Assembly (NCBI GenBank): GCA_023428265.1
Contig: JAEYYW010000177.1
Location: forward strand, 1 to 37,449
DNA from: Bacillota bacterium
GTDB lineage: Bacteria; Bacillota; Clostridia; Christensenellales; UMGS416
Length of the DNA: 37,449 nt
Direction of reading: 5' to 3'
The position numbers were made by a program, and so were the translations under genes. This document shows, in pieces, positions 16,058 to 23,730 of the stretch. Position 1 is the stretch's first letter; the number at the start of each line of letters is the position of its first letter. Below the pieces are notes generated by a model that had not been told where the DNA came from, made no database searches, and saw nothing but the letters and a program-made list of their open reading frames with translations.

Positions 16058-18139
16058 ATGGCTTTGAAGTTCGCGCTGGCTGGCAATCCCAACAGCGGCA
16101 AGACGACACTTTTCAACGAATTAACCGGCAGCACGGCCCATGTGGGCAACTGGCCAGGCGTCACGGTGGACCGAAAAGAAGGCCGCTGCAAGGTGGGCAG
16201 CCAGACCGTGGAGATCATCGACCTGCCCGGCATTTATTCCCTCTCGCCTTACACACAGGAAGAGGTCATCACCCGCAATTATATCGTGGACGAATCACCG
16301 GATCTGATCATCAACATCGTGGACGCGACCAACCTGGAGCGCAACCTGTATCTGACCACCCAGCTCCTGGAGACCGACATTCCGATGATTGTGGCCCTCA
16401 ACATGATGGATCAGGTGGAGAAAAACGGCGACCGCATCGACACTCCGGCGCTGGAAAAGGCACTGGGAGTGCCGGTGATGCCGGTTTCGGCATTGAAGGG
16501 CACCGGTGTGAAGGCGCTGCTGGAGCGGGCCCTCACCGTGGCGGCAGAGCCCCGCAGGGGCGGCACGGTGCTCAGCGGCACAGAGGTTGCCGGCCAGCTT
16601 TCCGCCATCATCAAGGCCGTGGAGGCCGCCGGGCTCAAGCACCCGGTGTTTCAGGCTGTGAAGCTGCTGGAAAACGACCCGCTGCCTGCGGCGAGCGCTT
16701 CATCGCTTGCCTTGGGAGAGATCGACGCCGCCCGCCAGGCCGCGGCCAAAGCCTGCGGCGCTGACGACTTTGAGGCGTGGATTGCAGACCGGCGCTACCG
16801 GCACATCACGGGGCATTACGCCCAGGCGCTCAAAAAGAAGAAGGAAGGCGCCGGCTCCCTCACCCGTTCCGACAAGGTGGACAAGCTGCTGACCAATCGG
16901 CTGCTGGGCATTCCGGTTTTCCTGCTGTTCATGTTTCTGGTGTTTCACCTCACCTTCGGCGAGTCGCTGTTTGGCACAGGGCTACCCAGCCCCGGCGTTT
17001 GGCTGCAGGGGCTAACTGAGGAGCTGGTGGGATGGCTCGGCGGCCTGATTGAATCGCTGCTGACGGCGCTGAATGCTTCCGACTGGGCCTTCGGCCTGCT
17101 GGTGGACGGCATCATCGGCGGCGTGGGGGCGGTGCTTTCGTTTGTGCCGCAGATCATGCTGCTGTTCCTGTTTCTGTCGATTCTGGAAGACAGCGGATAT
17201 ATGGCCCGCGCGGCGTTCATCATGGACAGGCTCCTGCGCCGTTTCGGCCTTTCAGGCCGCGCCTTCCTGCCGATGCTGATGGGCTTTGGCTGCAGCGTGC
17301 CGGCCCTGATGGCCGCCCGCACGCTCCCCAACGAAAAGGACCGCCGGCTGACGATGATGCTGGTGCCGTTCATGTCTTGCGGGGCAAAGCTGCCGATCTA
17401 TTCGGTTTTTGCGGCGGCGCTGTTTGCGCAGAGCTCTGACCTTGTGGTGTTCGCCATCTATATGGCCGGCCTGCTGATCGCAATTCTTTCCGGCATCGTG
17501 CTGAAGAAGACGGTGATGAAAAACGAAGCCTCCCCGTTTATCATGGAGCTGCCAGCCTATCATCTGCCGCGCCTGAAAAACCTGGCGCTGCATCTGTGGG
17601 AGAAGCTGAAGGGGTATGTGGTGCGCGCAGGCACGGTGATCCTGGCCGCCACAATCGTGATCTGGTTTTTGAGCAACTTTAATTTCCGCCTGCAGATGGT
17701 GGATCCGGACAGCGCGGAAAGCATCCTGGGCGTCATCGGCAACGGCATCAGGTTTTTGTTCCTCCCGCTGGGCTTTGCCTCCGGCAGTGACGGATGGAAG
17801 GCCGTGGTGGCGATCCTCACCGGTTTCATCGCGAAGGAAGCCGTCATCTCCACGCTGGGCGTGCTCTACAACCCCGGCATCGGCGGGGATGCGCTGGAAG
17901 ACGAAGGCGCCGGCACAGCCCTTGCCGCGGCAATCACCGCCACATTCTCCCCGCTGGCAGCCGTATCTTTCATGGTGTTCAACCTGCTGAACGTGCCGTG
18001 CATGGCCGCGGTGGCCACGCTGCGCAGCGAAATGGGCTCATCAAAATGGACTTGGTTCACCATCGGCTTCTGGTTTGTTACGGCGTGGGTGGTGTCGTTC
18101 CTGGTCTTCAACGTGGGCACACTGTTGGGATTCCAGTAA
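16058..18139 (+). CDS. feoB: Ferrous iron transporter FeoB
   Basis: 693 aa from the ATG at 16058, which follows AGGAGG. An ATG at 16043 overlapping the feoA stop would add five residues but has no ribosome site. The N-terminal G domain shows GNPNSGKT at 9-16, the switch GNWPGVTVD, D55-LPG, N115-MMD and SALKG. A helical guanine-dissociation-inhibitor-like spacer follows, then a membrane domain with two gate repeats (GYMARAAFIMDRLLRRFGLSGRAFLPMLMGFGCSVPALMAARTL and the later GFIAKEAVISTLGVLY). It carries Fe(II) into the cell. Length and motifs are complete. It is part of the Fur-box operon and is followed by the Cys-rich gene. Confidence 0.97.
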   Translation: MALKFALAGNPNSGKTTLFNELTGSTAHVGNWPGVTVDRKEGRCKVGSQTVEIIDLPGIYSLSPYTQEEVITRNYIVDESPDLIINIVDATNLERNLYLTTQLLETDIPMIVALNMMDQVEKNGDRIDTPALEKALGVPVMPVSALKGTGVKALLERALTVAAEPRRGGTVLSGTEVAGQLSAIIKAVEAAGLKHPVFQAVKLLENDPLPAASASSLALGEIDAARQAAAKACGADDFEAWIADRRYRHITGHYAQALKKKKEGAGSLTRSDKVDKLLTNRLLGIPVFLLFMFLVFHLTFGESLFGTGLPSPGVWLQGLTEELVGWLGGLIESLLTALNASDWAFGLLVDGIIGGVGAVLSFVPQIMLLFLFLSILEDSGYMARAAFIMDRLLRRFGLSGRAFLPMLMGFGCSVPALMAARTLPNEKDRRLTMMLVPFMSCGAKLPIYSVFAAALFAQSSDLVVFAIYMAGLLIAILSGIVLKKTVMKNEASPFIMELPAYHLPRLKNLALHLWEKLKGYVVRAGTVILAATIVIWFLSNFNFRLQMVDPDSAESILGVIGNGIRFLFLPLGFASGSDGWKAVVAILTGFIAKEAVISTLGVLYNPGIGGDALEDEGAGTALAAAITATFSPLAAVSFMVFNLLNVPCMAAVATLRSEMGSSKWTWFTIGFWFVTAWVVSFLVFNVGTLLGFQ

Positions 18140-18199
18140 GGCTGCCCCCATGGGGCTCCCGGATCAAACCATGCCAAATCTGAAAAGGGGGATCGGAGC

Positions 18200-18361
18200 A
18201 TGACACCTGTTGACATTGCAATCGCCGTGCTGGCCGTGCTGGCACTGGGATCCATCGTGTATTCAAAAATCCGCAAGGCCCGCAAAGCAAAGCTGAGTAA
18301 CACCGCGCCGGGGTGCGAAGGCTGCGCCGGCTGCAGCGGCGGCTGCGGCTGCGGCCATTGA
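18200..18361 (+). CDS. FeoB-associated Cys-rich small membrane protein
   Basis: 53 aa, preceded by GATCGGAG before the ATG. The N-terminus (about 4-22) is one hydrophobic segment, then a basic stretch (KIRKARKAK), then a short tail with five cysteines in CEGCAGCSGGCGC ending in His. This matches the FeoB_associated family, small proteins found directly after feoB in Firmicutes. The cysteines could bind Fe(II) or a cluster at the cytoplasmic mouth of FeoB; that role is inferred. It lies 60 bases after feoB and is followed at once by a strong terminator, so it ends the operon. Confidence 0.88.
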   Translation: MTPVDIAIAVLAVLALGSIVYSKIRKARKAKLSNTAPGCEGCAGCSGGCGCGH

Positions 18362-18378
18362 GTGAGCCGGCAGGCAGA

Positions 18379-18413
18379 CAGGCGGCAGCGAATGAAAGCT
18401 GCCGCCTGCTTTT
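18379..18413 (+). terminator. Rho-independent terminator of the feo operon
   Basis: An 11-bp perfect stem (CAGGCGGCAGC / GCTGCCGCCTG, 18379-18389 and 18398-18408) with an eight-base loop is followed by CTTTTGTCTT. Confidence 0.85.
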
Positions 18414-18435
18414 GTCTTCTGCTTTTAACATTGTT

Positions 18436-18444
18436 TGATATAAT
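18436..18444 (+). promoter_or_regulatory. Extended -10 promoter of the PIG-L deacetylase gene
   Basis: TGATATAAT is a perfect extended -10 element, 33 bases before the ATG at 18477 and directly after the feo terminator. No strong -35 is present. Confidence 0.6.
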
Positions 18445-18476
18445 TGTTGCAAACAGCGGACAGGGGACAACGCCGA

Positions 18477-19772
18477 ATGAGATTCAGCAGATTATGCAGA
18501 AGTGTCATCGCCATTGCCGCCACGTTGGGCATCCTGCTTTCATTTTCACCGGGGGCTGCGGCCGCACCGGTATCCGCACTGGAAATCACCAAATACAGCA
18601 CATGGTGGGCTTCGTCCAACAACAGCACATTCAAATATGCCGTGGACGGCAACCTGAGGACATTTTGGACAAGCACCGCCGGCCCCAGCCGATACCTCGA
18701 CATCACCGTGCGCACCACCACAAAAACCAGAGCCGGCAGCATCTACTTCCGGTGGAACAGCCCGCCGGCAAGCTGGGAGCTTCTGGCAAAAAACAAGTCC
18801 GGAGGGTATACCTCCATCCTCAAAGGCGGGGCGCAAAGGTATCTCACACAGTTTGTCAGCATCCCTTCCGCCTATGCCGGGGTCAACAAATACCGCCTTG
18901 TGATGAACACTGCCGCTTCGGCGGCCGTCAGCATTGCAGAGCTATCTGTCTATGCCGTGGGTACCGCTCCCTACTTTGCGCCCCAATGGAAGGATTTCCC
19001 GGCAAACGGCAGGGTTGATCTGCTGACCATCGCTTCCCATCCGGATGATGAAGCGCTCTATCTGGGCGTGCCCGCCGTCACCTATGCGGCACAGGGCAAG
19101 ACCACCGCGACCGTCTTTATGACATACGGCTCTCCCAGCACATCACTGCGCCGGTTTGAGGCCCAGGAATGCGCCTGGGCGCTGGGCAACACCTATTACC
19201 CCGCCATGGCCAATTTCAAGGACGTCAAGACCTCAACAAAGGATGCCATGGCCAGGGTGTGGGGTCTTGACAAGACAGTGGCTTTCCTTGTGGAGCAGAT
19301 CCGCAAATTCAAGCCGTCGGTGATTGTAACCCATGACATCATGGGCGAATACTGGCATGGCGCGCACCAACTGACCGAATACGCCACATCTCTGGCGTTT
19401 CGATATGCAGGCGACCCAAAGAAGTATCCCGAATCCGCCATGAGGTATGGCACATGGAACGCCGGCAAGCTCTATGTGCACCTTTACAAGACCAATGCGC
19501 TCAACACGATGAGCCTGACTGCCCCGCTGAGCCGGTTTGGCGGCCGCACAGCTTTGCAGACAATCGGCGACGCCTATGCCCGGCACAAATCCCAGCTGCC
19601 CGGCCGCGTGCTGCCCATCTCCGGAGCCTATGACATGCGGAAGTTCGGGCTGCTGGCCACCAATGTGGGCCTGGACAAAACACGCTCCAACATGTTTGAG
19701 AACATCACAATGGACAAGATGCTGAGGCTGAACCCCCAGCACAAGCTCGCCGTGGCCAACAGCCCAAGATGA
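18477..19772 (+). CDS. Secreted PIG-L family deacetylase with N-terminal carbohydrate-binding-like domain
   Basis: 431 aa from the ATG at 18477, which has AGGGGA nine bases upstream and starts a clear signal peptide (RFSRLCRSVIAIAATLGILL, Ala-rich cleavage region near 27-31). Residues about 35-160 resemble a discoidin/F5-8C fold (YAVDGNLRTFWTS, RYLDITVR, KYRLVMNTAASAAVSIAELSVYA). The C-terminal half is a LmbE/PIG-L deacetylase with H188-PDDE192 and H294-GAH297 as zinc ligands. These enzymes remove N-acetyl groups from GlcNAc-type sugars. A secreted form would act on wall or exopolysaccharide. It has its own extended -10 promoter just after the feo terminator and is monocistronic. Confidence 0.87.
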   Translation: MRFSRLCRSVIAIAATLGILLSFSPGAAAAPVSALEITKYSTWWASSNNSTFKYAVDGNLRTFWTSTAGPSRYLDITVRTTTKTRAGSIYFRWNSPPASWELLAKNKSGGYTSILKGGAQRYLTQFVSIPSAYAGVNKYRLVMNTAASAAVSIAELSVYAVGTAPYFAPQWKDFPANGRVDLLTIASHPDDEALYLGVPAVTYAAQGKTTATVFMTYGSPSTSLRRFEAQECAWALGNTYYPAMANFKDVKTSTKDAMARVWGLDKTVAFLVEQIRKFKPSVIVTHDIMGEYWHGAHQLTEYATSLAFRYAGDPKKYPESAMRYGTWNAGKLYVHLYKTNALNTMSLTAPLSRFGGRTALQTIGDAYARHKSQLPGRVLPISGAYDMRKFGLLATNVGLDKTRSNMFENITMDKMLRLNPQHKLAVANSPR

Positions 19773-19817
19773 GGGCGGTGCCAAACCCATCCGCCGATGC
19801 GCGCTGAAACCGCTGCA

Positions 19818-19837
19818 AGAAAATGAGGCTCCCTCAC
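19818..19837 (-). terminator. Possible short terminator after the transsulfuration gene
   Basis: On the minus strand a TGAGG/CCTCA stem with a three-base loop spans the stop codon and is followed by TTTTCTT. The stem is short, so the call is tentative. Confidence 0.4.
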
Positions 19838-20967
19838 CCCAATGCCTGCGCCAGGTCATCGATGATGTCCTGGCTGTTTTCTATGCCCACGGACAGGCGC
19901 AGCAGCCGGTCGGTGATCCCCTGGCGGAACAGCGTTTCGCGGGGGATGTGGTTGTGGGTCTGCACGATCGGATAGGTGATCAGGCTTTCCACACCGCCCA
20001 GGCTTTCGGCAAACTGGATGAGCCTCACCCGGCCCAGCACCTGCTCCACAAGATCGGGATTGGGCACCGAAAAGGAGATCATCGCCCCGAACCCGGAAGC
20101 CTGCCGCCGCATCAGCGCATAGCCCGGATGGTCGGGCAGGCCGGCATAATGCACTTGCTCCACGCGGGGATGGCTTTTCAGCCACGCGGCGACCCGCATT
20201 GCGTTTTCCTGGTGCCGCTCCATGCGCAGTGCCAGTGTCTTGACGCCCCGGAGAATGAGCCAGCTGTCAAATGGCGCCAGCACGGCCCCCTCGGTCTTCT
20301 GGATCAGGCGCAGCCTTTCGGCAATCCCGCTACTATTGACCACCACAAAGCCGGAAAGCGTGTCGTTATGCCCGCCCAGATATTTGGTGCCGCTGTGAAC
20401 CACGATGTCTGCACCCAGCGCGATGGGCCGCTGGAAATAGGGCGTGAGGAAGGTGTTGTCCACCGCCAGCAGAGCGCCGTTTTGATGGGCCAGCGCCGCC
20501 AGCGCAGCAATGTCTGACACCTTCATCATCGGGTTTGTCGGCGTTTCCACGAGCAGACACCGGGTTTCCGGCCGAATACATCGGCCGGTCCGCCCAAGGT
20601 CGGTGGTGTCCGCAAAGTCAAACAGGATGCCATATGGCTTATAGATTTCCTCCAGGGCCCGATAGGTGCCCCCATACAGGTCATCGGAAACAACGATGTG
20701 GTCTCCGGGCTTGAAAAGCTTCAGCACCGTTGTGATGGCCGCCATGCCGCTGGAAAAGGCCAGGCAGTGCCCGCCCCGCTCCAACCCGGCGATTGTGTTT
20801 TCAAGCTCCTCGCGGGTGGGGTTTTGCAGGCGGGAGTAATCATAGCCGGTGCTCCGGTTCAAGCCCGGATGGCGGAATGTCGCGCTCTGATAAATCGGGA
20901 AGCTGACCGCCCCCGTGACGGCGTCTCCGCCCTTTGCGCCATGGACCACCTCGGTGTCGATGTGCAT
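19834..20967 (-). CDS. Cys/Met metabolism PLP enzyme (cystathionine gamma-lyase/synthase type)
   Basis: 377 aa from the ATG at 20967 (MHIDTEVVHG). The frame is open further upstream, but that part lies inside cysK and does not look like protein of this family. PLP-binding features are SSGMAAI near 72-78, DDLYGGTYR, ETPTNP at 141-146, DNTFLTPYFQRP and the Schiff-base lysine K195 in HSGTKYLGGHND. This is a fold-type I gamma-family enzyme. Sequence alone does not separate cystathionine gamma-lyase, gamma-synthase and beta-lyase. Pairing with cysK and CymR favours reverse transsulfuration (MccB-like). It lies seven bases downstream of cysK in the same operon. Confidence 0.92.
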   Translation of the reverse strand: MHIDTEVVHGAKGGDAVTGAVSFPIYQSATFRHPGLNRSTGYDYSRLQNPTREELENTIAGLERGGHCLAFSSGMAAITTVLKLFKPGDHIVVSDDLYGGTYRALEEIYKPYGILFDFADTTDLGRTGRCIRPETRCLLVETPTNPMMKVSDIAALAALAHQNGALLAVDNTFLTPYFQRPIALGADIVVHSGTKYLGGHNDTLSGFVVVNSSGIAERLRLIQKTEGAVLAPFDSWLILRGVKTLALRMERHQENAMRVAAWLKSHPRVEQVHYAGLPDHPGYALMRRQASGFGAMISFSVPNPDLVEQVLGRVRLIQFAESLGGVESLITYPIVQTHNHIPRETLFRQGITDRLLRLSVGIENSQDIIDDLAQALG

Positions 20968-20974
20968 AAAGGCT

Positions 20975-21910
20975 CTACTCCTCCTGATACAGCACAGTGG
21001 AGAGATATCGCTCACCGGTGTCGGGCAGCACGACCACAATGGTCTTGCCCTTGTTTTCCGGCCGCTTGGCAACTTCTGCGGCGGCAAACGCCGCGGCACC
21101 GGAGGAGATGCCCACCAGCAGACCCTCCGTCTTCGCCAGCTTGCGGGACGTTGCGAAAGCGTCTTCATTTTTCACGCGGATCACTTCGTCGATGACGCCG
21201 CGGTTCAGCACATCCGGCACGAAACCGGGGCCGATGCCCTGGATCTTGTGGGGGCCGGGGTTGCCGCCGGAAAGCACCGGTGAATCATTGGGCTCCACGG
21301 CGATCACCTGCACGCTGGATTTGCGCTGCTTCAGCACTTCACCCACGCCGGCGATCGTGCCGCCGGTGCCCACGCCGCCGATGAAAATATCCACCTGGCC
21401 GTCGGTATCGCGCCAGATCTCTTCCGCCGTGGTGGCCCGGTGGATCGCCGGGTTGGCCGGGTTTTTAAACTGCTGCGGCAGGAAGGAGTTGGGTGTTTCG
21501 GCGGCCAGCTCCTCGGCCCGCCGCACGGCCCCCTTCATCCCCTCGCTGCCGGGTGTGAGCACCAGCTCCGCACCCAGCGCTTTCAGCAGGTTGCGGCGCT
21601 CCACGCTGAAGGTTTCCGGCATCAGCAGGATCAGGCGGTAACCCTTGGCCGCTGCCACAAAAGCCAGCGCGATGCCGGTGTTGCCGCTGGTGGGCTCGAT
21701 GATCACACTGTCTTTATTCAGAATGCCGCGATCCTCAGCGTCTTTGATCATCGCATAGCCGATCCTGTCTTTCACGCTGCCCAGCGGGTTGAAGTATTCC
21801 AGTTTGGCCAGCACCGTCGCCCCCAGGCCGGCGGCTGCGCCGTAGTTGCCCAACTCCAGAAGAGGAGTGTTACCGATCAGCTCGGTGAGATTCTTCGCAA
21901 TCTTTGCCAT
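20975..21910 (-). CDS. cysK: Cysteine synthase (O-acetylserine sulfhydrylase)
   Basis: 311 codons including the stop, from the ATG at 21910, which has GGAGGA seven bases upstream. An ATG at 21925 would add five residues but overlaps that ribosome site. Motifs are LTELIGNTPLL, the PLP lysine K47 in NPLGSVKDRIG, the phosphate loop SGNTGIAL near 76-83, GTGGTIAG and the ISSGAAA loop. It makes cysteine from O-acetylserine and sulfide. In Bacillus and Staphylococcus CysK also binds CymR and serves as its co-sensor. Here cysK is divergent from a cymR-like gene with back-to-back promoters, which suggests the same circuit. Confidence 0.95.
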   Translation of the reverse strand: MAKIAKNLTELIGNTPLLELGNYGAAAGLGATVLAKLEYFNPLGSVKDRIGYAMIKDAEDRGILNKDSVIIEPTSGNTGIALAFVAAAKGYRLILLMPETFSVERRNLLKALGAELVLTPGSEGMKGAVRRAEELAAETPNSFLPQQFKNPANPAIHRATTAEEIWRDTDGQVDIFIGGVGTGGTIAGVGEVLKQRKSSVQVIAVEPNDSPVLSGGNPGPHKIQGIGPGFVPDVLNRGVIDEVIRVKNEDAFATSRKLAKTEGLLVGISSGAAAFAAAEVAKRPENKGKTIVVVLPDTGERYLSTVLYQEE

Positions 21911-21955
21911 TGAAACTTCCTCCATTCAAATATTAATCTTATTTGTTTACTTGGT

Positions 21956-21984
21956 ATTATAATATGCGGCACAGGGCGTGTCAA
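21956..21984 (-). promoter_or_regulatory. Promoter of cysK
   Basis: On the minus strand TTGACA (21979-21984) and TATAAT (21956-21961) are separated by exactly 17 bases, a consensus sigma-A promoter. The leader to the start at 21910 is only about 40 bases, leaving no room for a T-box or riboswitch. Confidence 0.85.
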
Positions 21985-21987
21985 TGC

Positions 21988-22016
21988 TTGATTTTGAGTA
22001 ATAATATCGGTATGAT
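21988..22016 (+). promoter_or_regulatory. Promoter of the cymR-like gene
   Basis: TTGATT (21988-21993) and TATGAT (22011-22016) are 17 bases apart. Its -35 is only three bases from that of the divergent cysK promoter, so the two are back to back and can be controlled together. Confidence 0.75.
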
Positions 22017-22027
22017 AGGAAATCATA
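22011..22027. promoter_or_regulatory. Palindrome over the cymR -10, candidate autorepressor site
   Basis: TATGAT and ATCATA surround AGGAA, giving a 17-bp inverted repeat that includes the -10 element. A repressor bound here would block its own promoter. Confidence 0.5.
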
Positions 22028-22046
22028 GATTCGGGGTGTTGACGCA

Positions 22047-22493
22047 ATGAAGATCTCCACAAAAGGCCGTTATGGATTGCGGGCGCTGCTGGACCTGGCC
22101 GTGCACACCGGCGAGGAGAGCGTGACGCTGGCCAACATCGCCGACCGGCAGGAAATCTCGGTGGGCTATCTGGAGCAGATCTTCTCGGCGCTTCGAAAAG
22201 CCGGCGTGGTGGTGGGCACCAAGGGCCCGCAAGGCGGCTATGTGCTGGGCCAGCCGGCCAATAAAATCCAGGTGCGAACGCTGCTGGACGTGCTGGAAGG
22301 CGACCTGTTTACAATTGCGGAAGACAAGGTGGAAGCCACAGATGCCACGGTGATGCAGGAAGCGATCCGCGAGCATGTGTGGGACAGGATCACCGGCGCG
22401 GCGTCGGCGGCGCTGGAGGGGCTCACGCTTGCCGACCTGGCAGACGCTTATGAGAAGGCAAAGATGAAGGACAGCTATCTGTTTTATATTTAA
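22047..22493 (+). CDS. cymR: Rrf2-family regulator, CymR-like
   Basis: 148 aa. The N-terminus MKISTKGRYGLRALLDLA and the winged helix VTLANIADRQEISVGYLEQIFSALRKAGVV are typical of Rrf2 proteins, with GPQGGYVLGQPA as the wing. The protein contains no cysteine at all, so it cannot ligate an Fe-S cluster as IscR or NsrR do. That points to the CymR branch, the repressor of cysteine metabolism. The divergent cysK supports this. A 17-bp palindrome over its own -10 element suggests autorepression. Confidence 0.88.
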   Translation: MKISTKGRYGLRALLDLAVHTGEESVTLANIADRQEISVGYLEQIFSALRKAGVVVGTKGPQGGYVLGQPANKIQVRTLLDVLEGDLFTIAEDKVEATDATVMQEAIREHVWDRITGAASAALEGLTLADLADAYEKAKMKDSYLFYI

Positions 22494-22567
22494 CGCCTGC
22501 CCAGGCATACGGCAGATGGCACACTTTTTTGATACCTAATTAGACTGCTTATTTACCGGCGCTTCTG

Positions 22568-22576
22568 TGATATAAT
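22568..22576 (+). promoter_or_regulatory. Extended -10 promoter of the oxidoreductase operon
   Basis: TGATATAAT lies about 104 bases upstream of the dehydrogenase start at 22680. The -35 region is weak. The roughly 100-base leader has no structure recognised here. Confidence 0.55.
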
Positions 22577-22679
22577 TATCGGGCGAAGCCTCATGGGGCT
22601 TGGCAAGGCATATCTGCAAATATTGTCAGATTGCGCCGCGACAATGCGGCAGGCAAATCACAGTGCGGGGAGCAAGCCT

Positions 22680-23711
22680 ATGAAAGCGTTGGTTTTGAAA
22701 CAGTACAACCATTTTGTCTATGAGGATGTGCCGGAGCCCCGGATCGGGCCGGACGATGTGCTTGTGAGGGTGAAAGCCTGCGCGATCTGCGGCAGCGACG
22801 TGCATGGCATGGACGGCAGCACCGGCAGGCGGATCCCGCCGATCGTGATGGGGCACGAAGCCTCCGGCGTCATCGAAGCCGTGGGGGCAAGCGTGGAGGG
22901 CTTTCACGCCGGCGACAGAGTGACCTTTGACTCCACAGTCTATTGCGGCAAATGCTTTCACTGCCGGCGAGGCGAGGTGAACCTGTGCGACAACCGGCGG
23001 GTGCCCGGCGTGTCCTGCAGCGATTACCGGATGAACGGCGCGTTTGCTGAGCTCGTCAGCGTGCCACAGCACATTCTCTACCATTTGCCGGACGAAGTTT
23101 CCTTTGAGCAGGCTGCGATGGTCGAACCGCTGTCGGTGGCGTTTCACGCCGTGAGCAGAGCGCACATGCCTCTCAACTGCTCGGCGCTGGTGGTCGGGGC
23201 GGGCATGATCGGGCTGCTCATCCTGCAGCTGCTGAAGGCGGCGGGCTGCGGCAAGGTGATCGCCGTGGATCTCGCGCAGGAAAAACTGGAGCTGGCCCAG
23301 CGCTTCGGCGCCGACGTGGCGCTGAAAGCCGATGACCCGGAGCTCATCGCCAAGATACAGCAGGCGACGCAAGGGCGCGGGGCGGATGCGGCCTTTGAGG
23401 TCGTGGGGATTGCGCCCACGCTGCAAACCGCCATCGCCGCGCTGCGCAAGGGCGGCGCGCTCACGCTGGTGGGCAACCTGAAGCCCGTGGTGGATTTCCC
23501 GCTGCAGCAGGTGGTGACACGCCAGATCACGCTTTATGGGTCCTGCGCGTCTGCCGGGGAATATCCGGACTGCCTGGATCTGATCGCCAGCGGCAAGGTG
23601 GATGTGGATTCCTTCATCAGCGCCGTGGCCCCGCTTTCCGAAGGCCAGTCCTGGTTTGAGCGGTTGCAACGCGGCGAGCCCGGTCTGATGAAAGTGATCC
23701 TCCGGCCATAA
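22680..23711 (+). CDS. Zinc-dependent alcohol/polyol dehydrogenase (MDR family)
   Basis: 343 aa from the ATG at 22680 with GGGGAG upstream. Upstream in-frame residues to 22593 are not supported. Catalytic zinc ligands are C37, H59 and E60. The structural zinc site is C89, C92, C95 and C103. The Rossmann motif is VVGAGMIGLLILQL. This is the sorbitol/threonine dehydrogenase branch of the medium-chain dehydrogenases, oxidising a sugar alcohol or secondary alcohol with NAD. It leads a three-gene oxidoreductase operon and is separated from the Gfo/Idh/MocA gene by 19 bases. The substrate is not evident. Confidence 0.92.
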   Translation: MKALVLKQYNHFVYEDVPEPRIGPDDVLVRVKACAICGSDVHGMDGSTGRRIPPIVMGHEASGVIEAVGASVEGFHAGDRVTFDSTVYCGKCFHCRRGEVNLCDNRRVPGVSCSDYRMNGAFAELVSVPQHILYHLPDEVSFEQAAMVEPLSVAFHAVSRAHMPLNCSALVVGAGMIGLLILQLLKAAGCGKVIAVDLAQEKLELAQRFGADVALKADDPELIAKIQQATQGRGADAAFEVVGIAPTLQTAIAALRKGGALTLVGNLKPVVDFPLQQVVTRQITLYGSCASAGEYPDCLDLIASGKVDVDSFISAVAPLSEGQSWFERLQRGEPGLMKVILRP

Positions 23712-23730
23712 ATACAAGGGAGAACAAGGG

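Noticed and set aside
21911..21955. Possible T-box or SAM leader before cysK
   Set aside because: The distance from the -10 element to the start is only about 45 bases, too short for either.
22499..22530. Possible terminator after the cymR-like gene
   Set aside because: A five-base CTGCC/GGCAG stem with a nine-base loop is separated from the following T-run by several bases, which is too weak to support.
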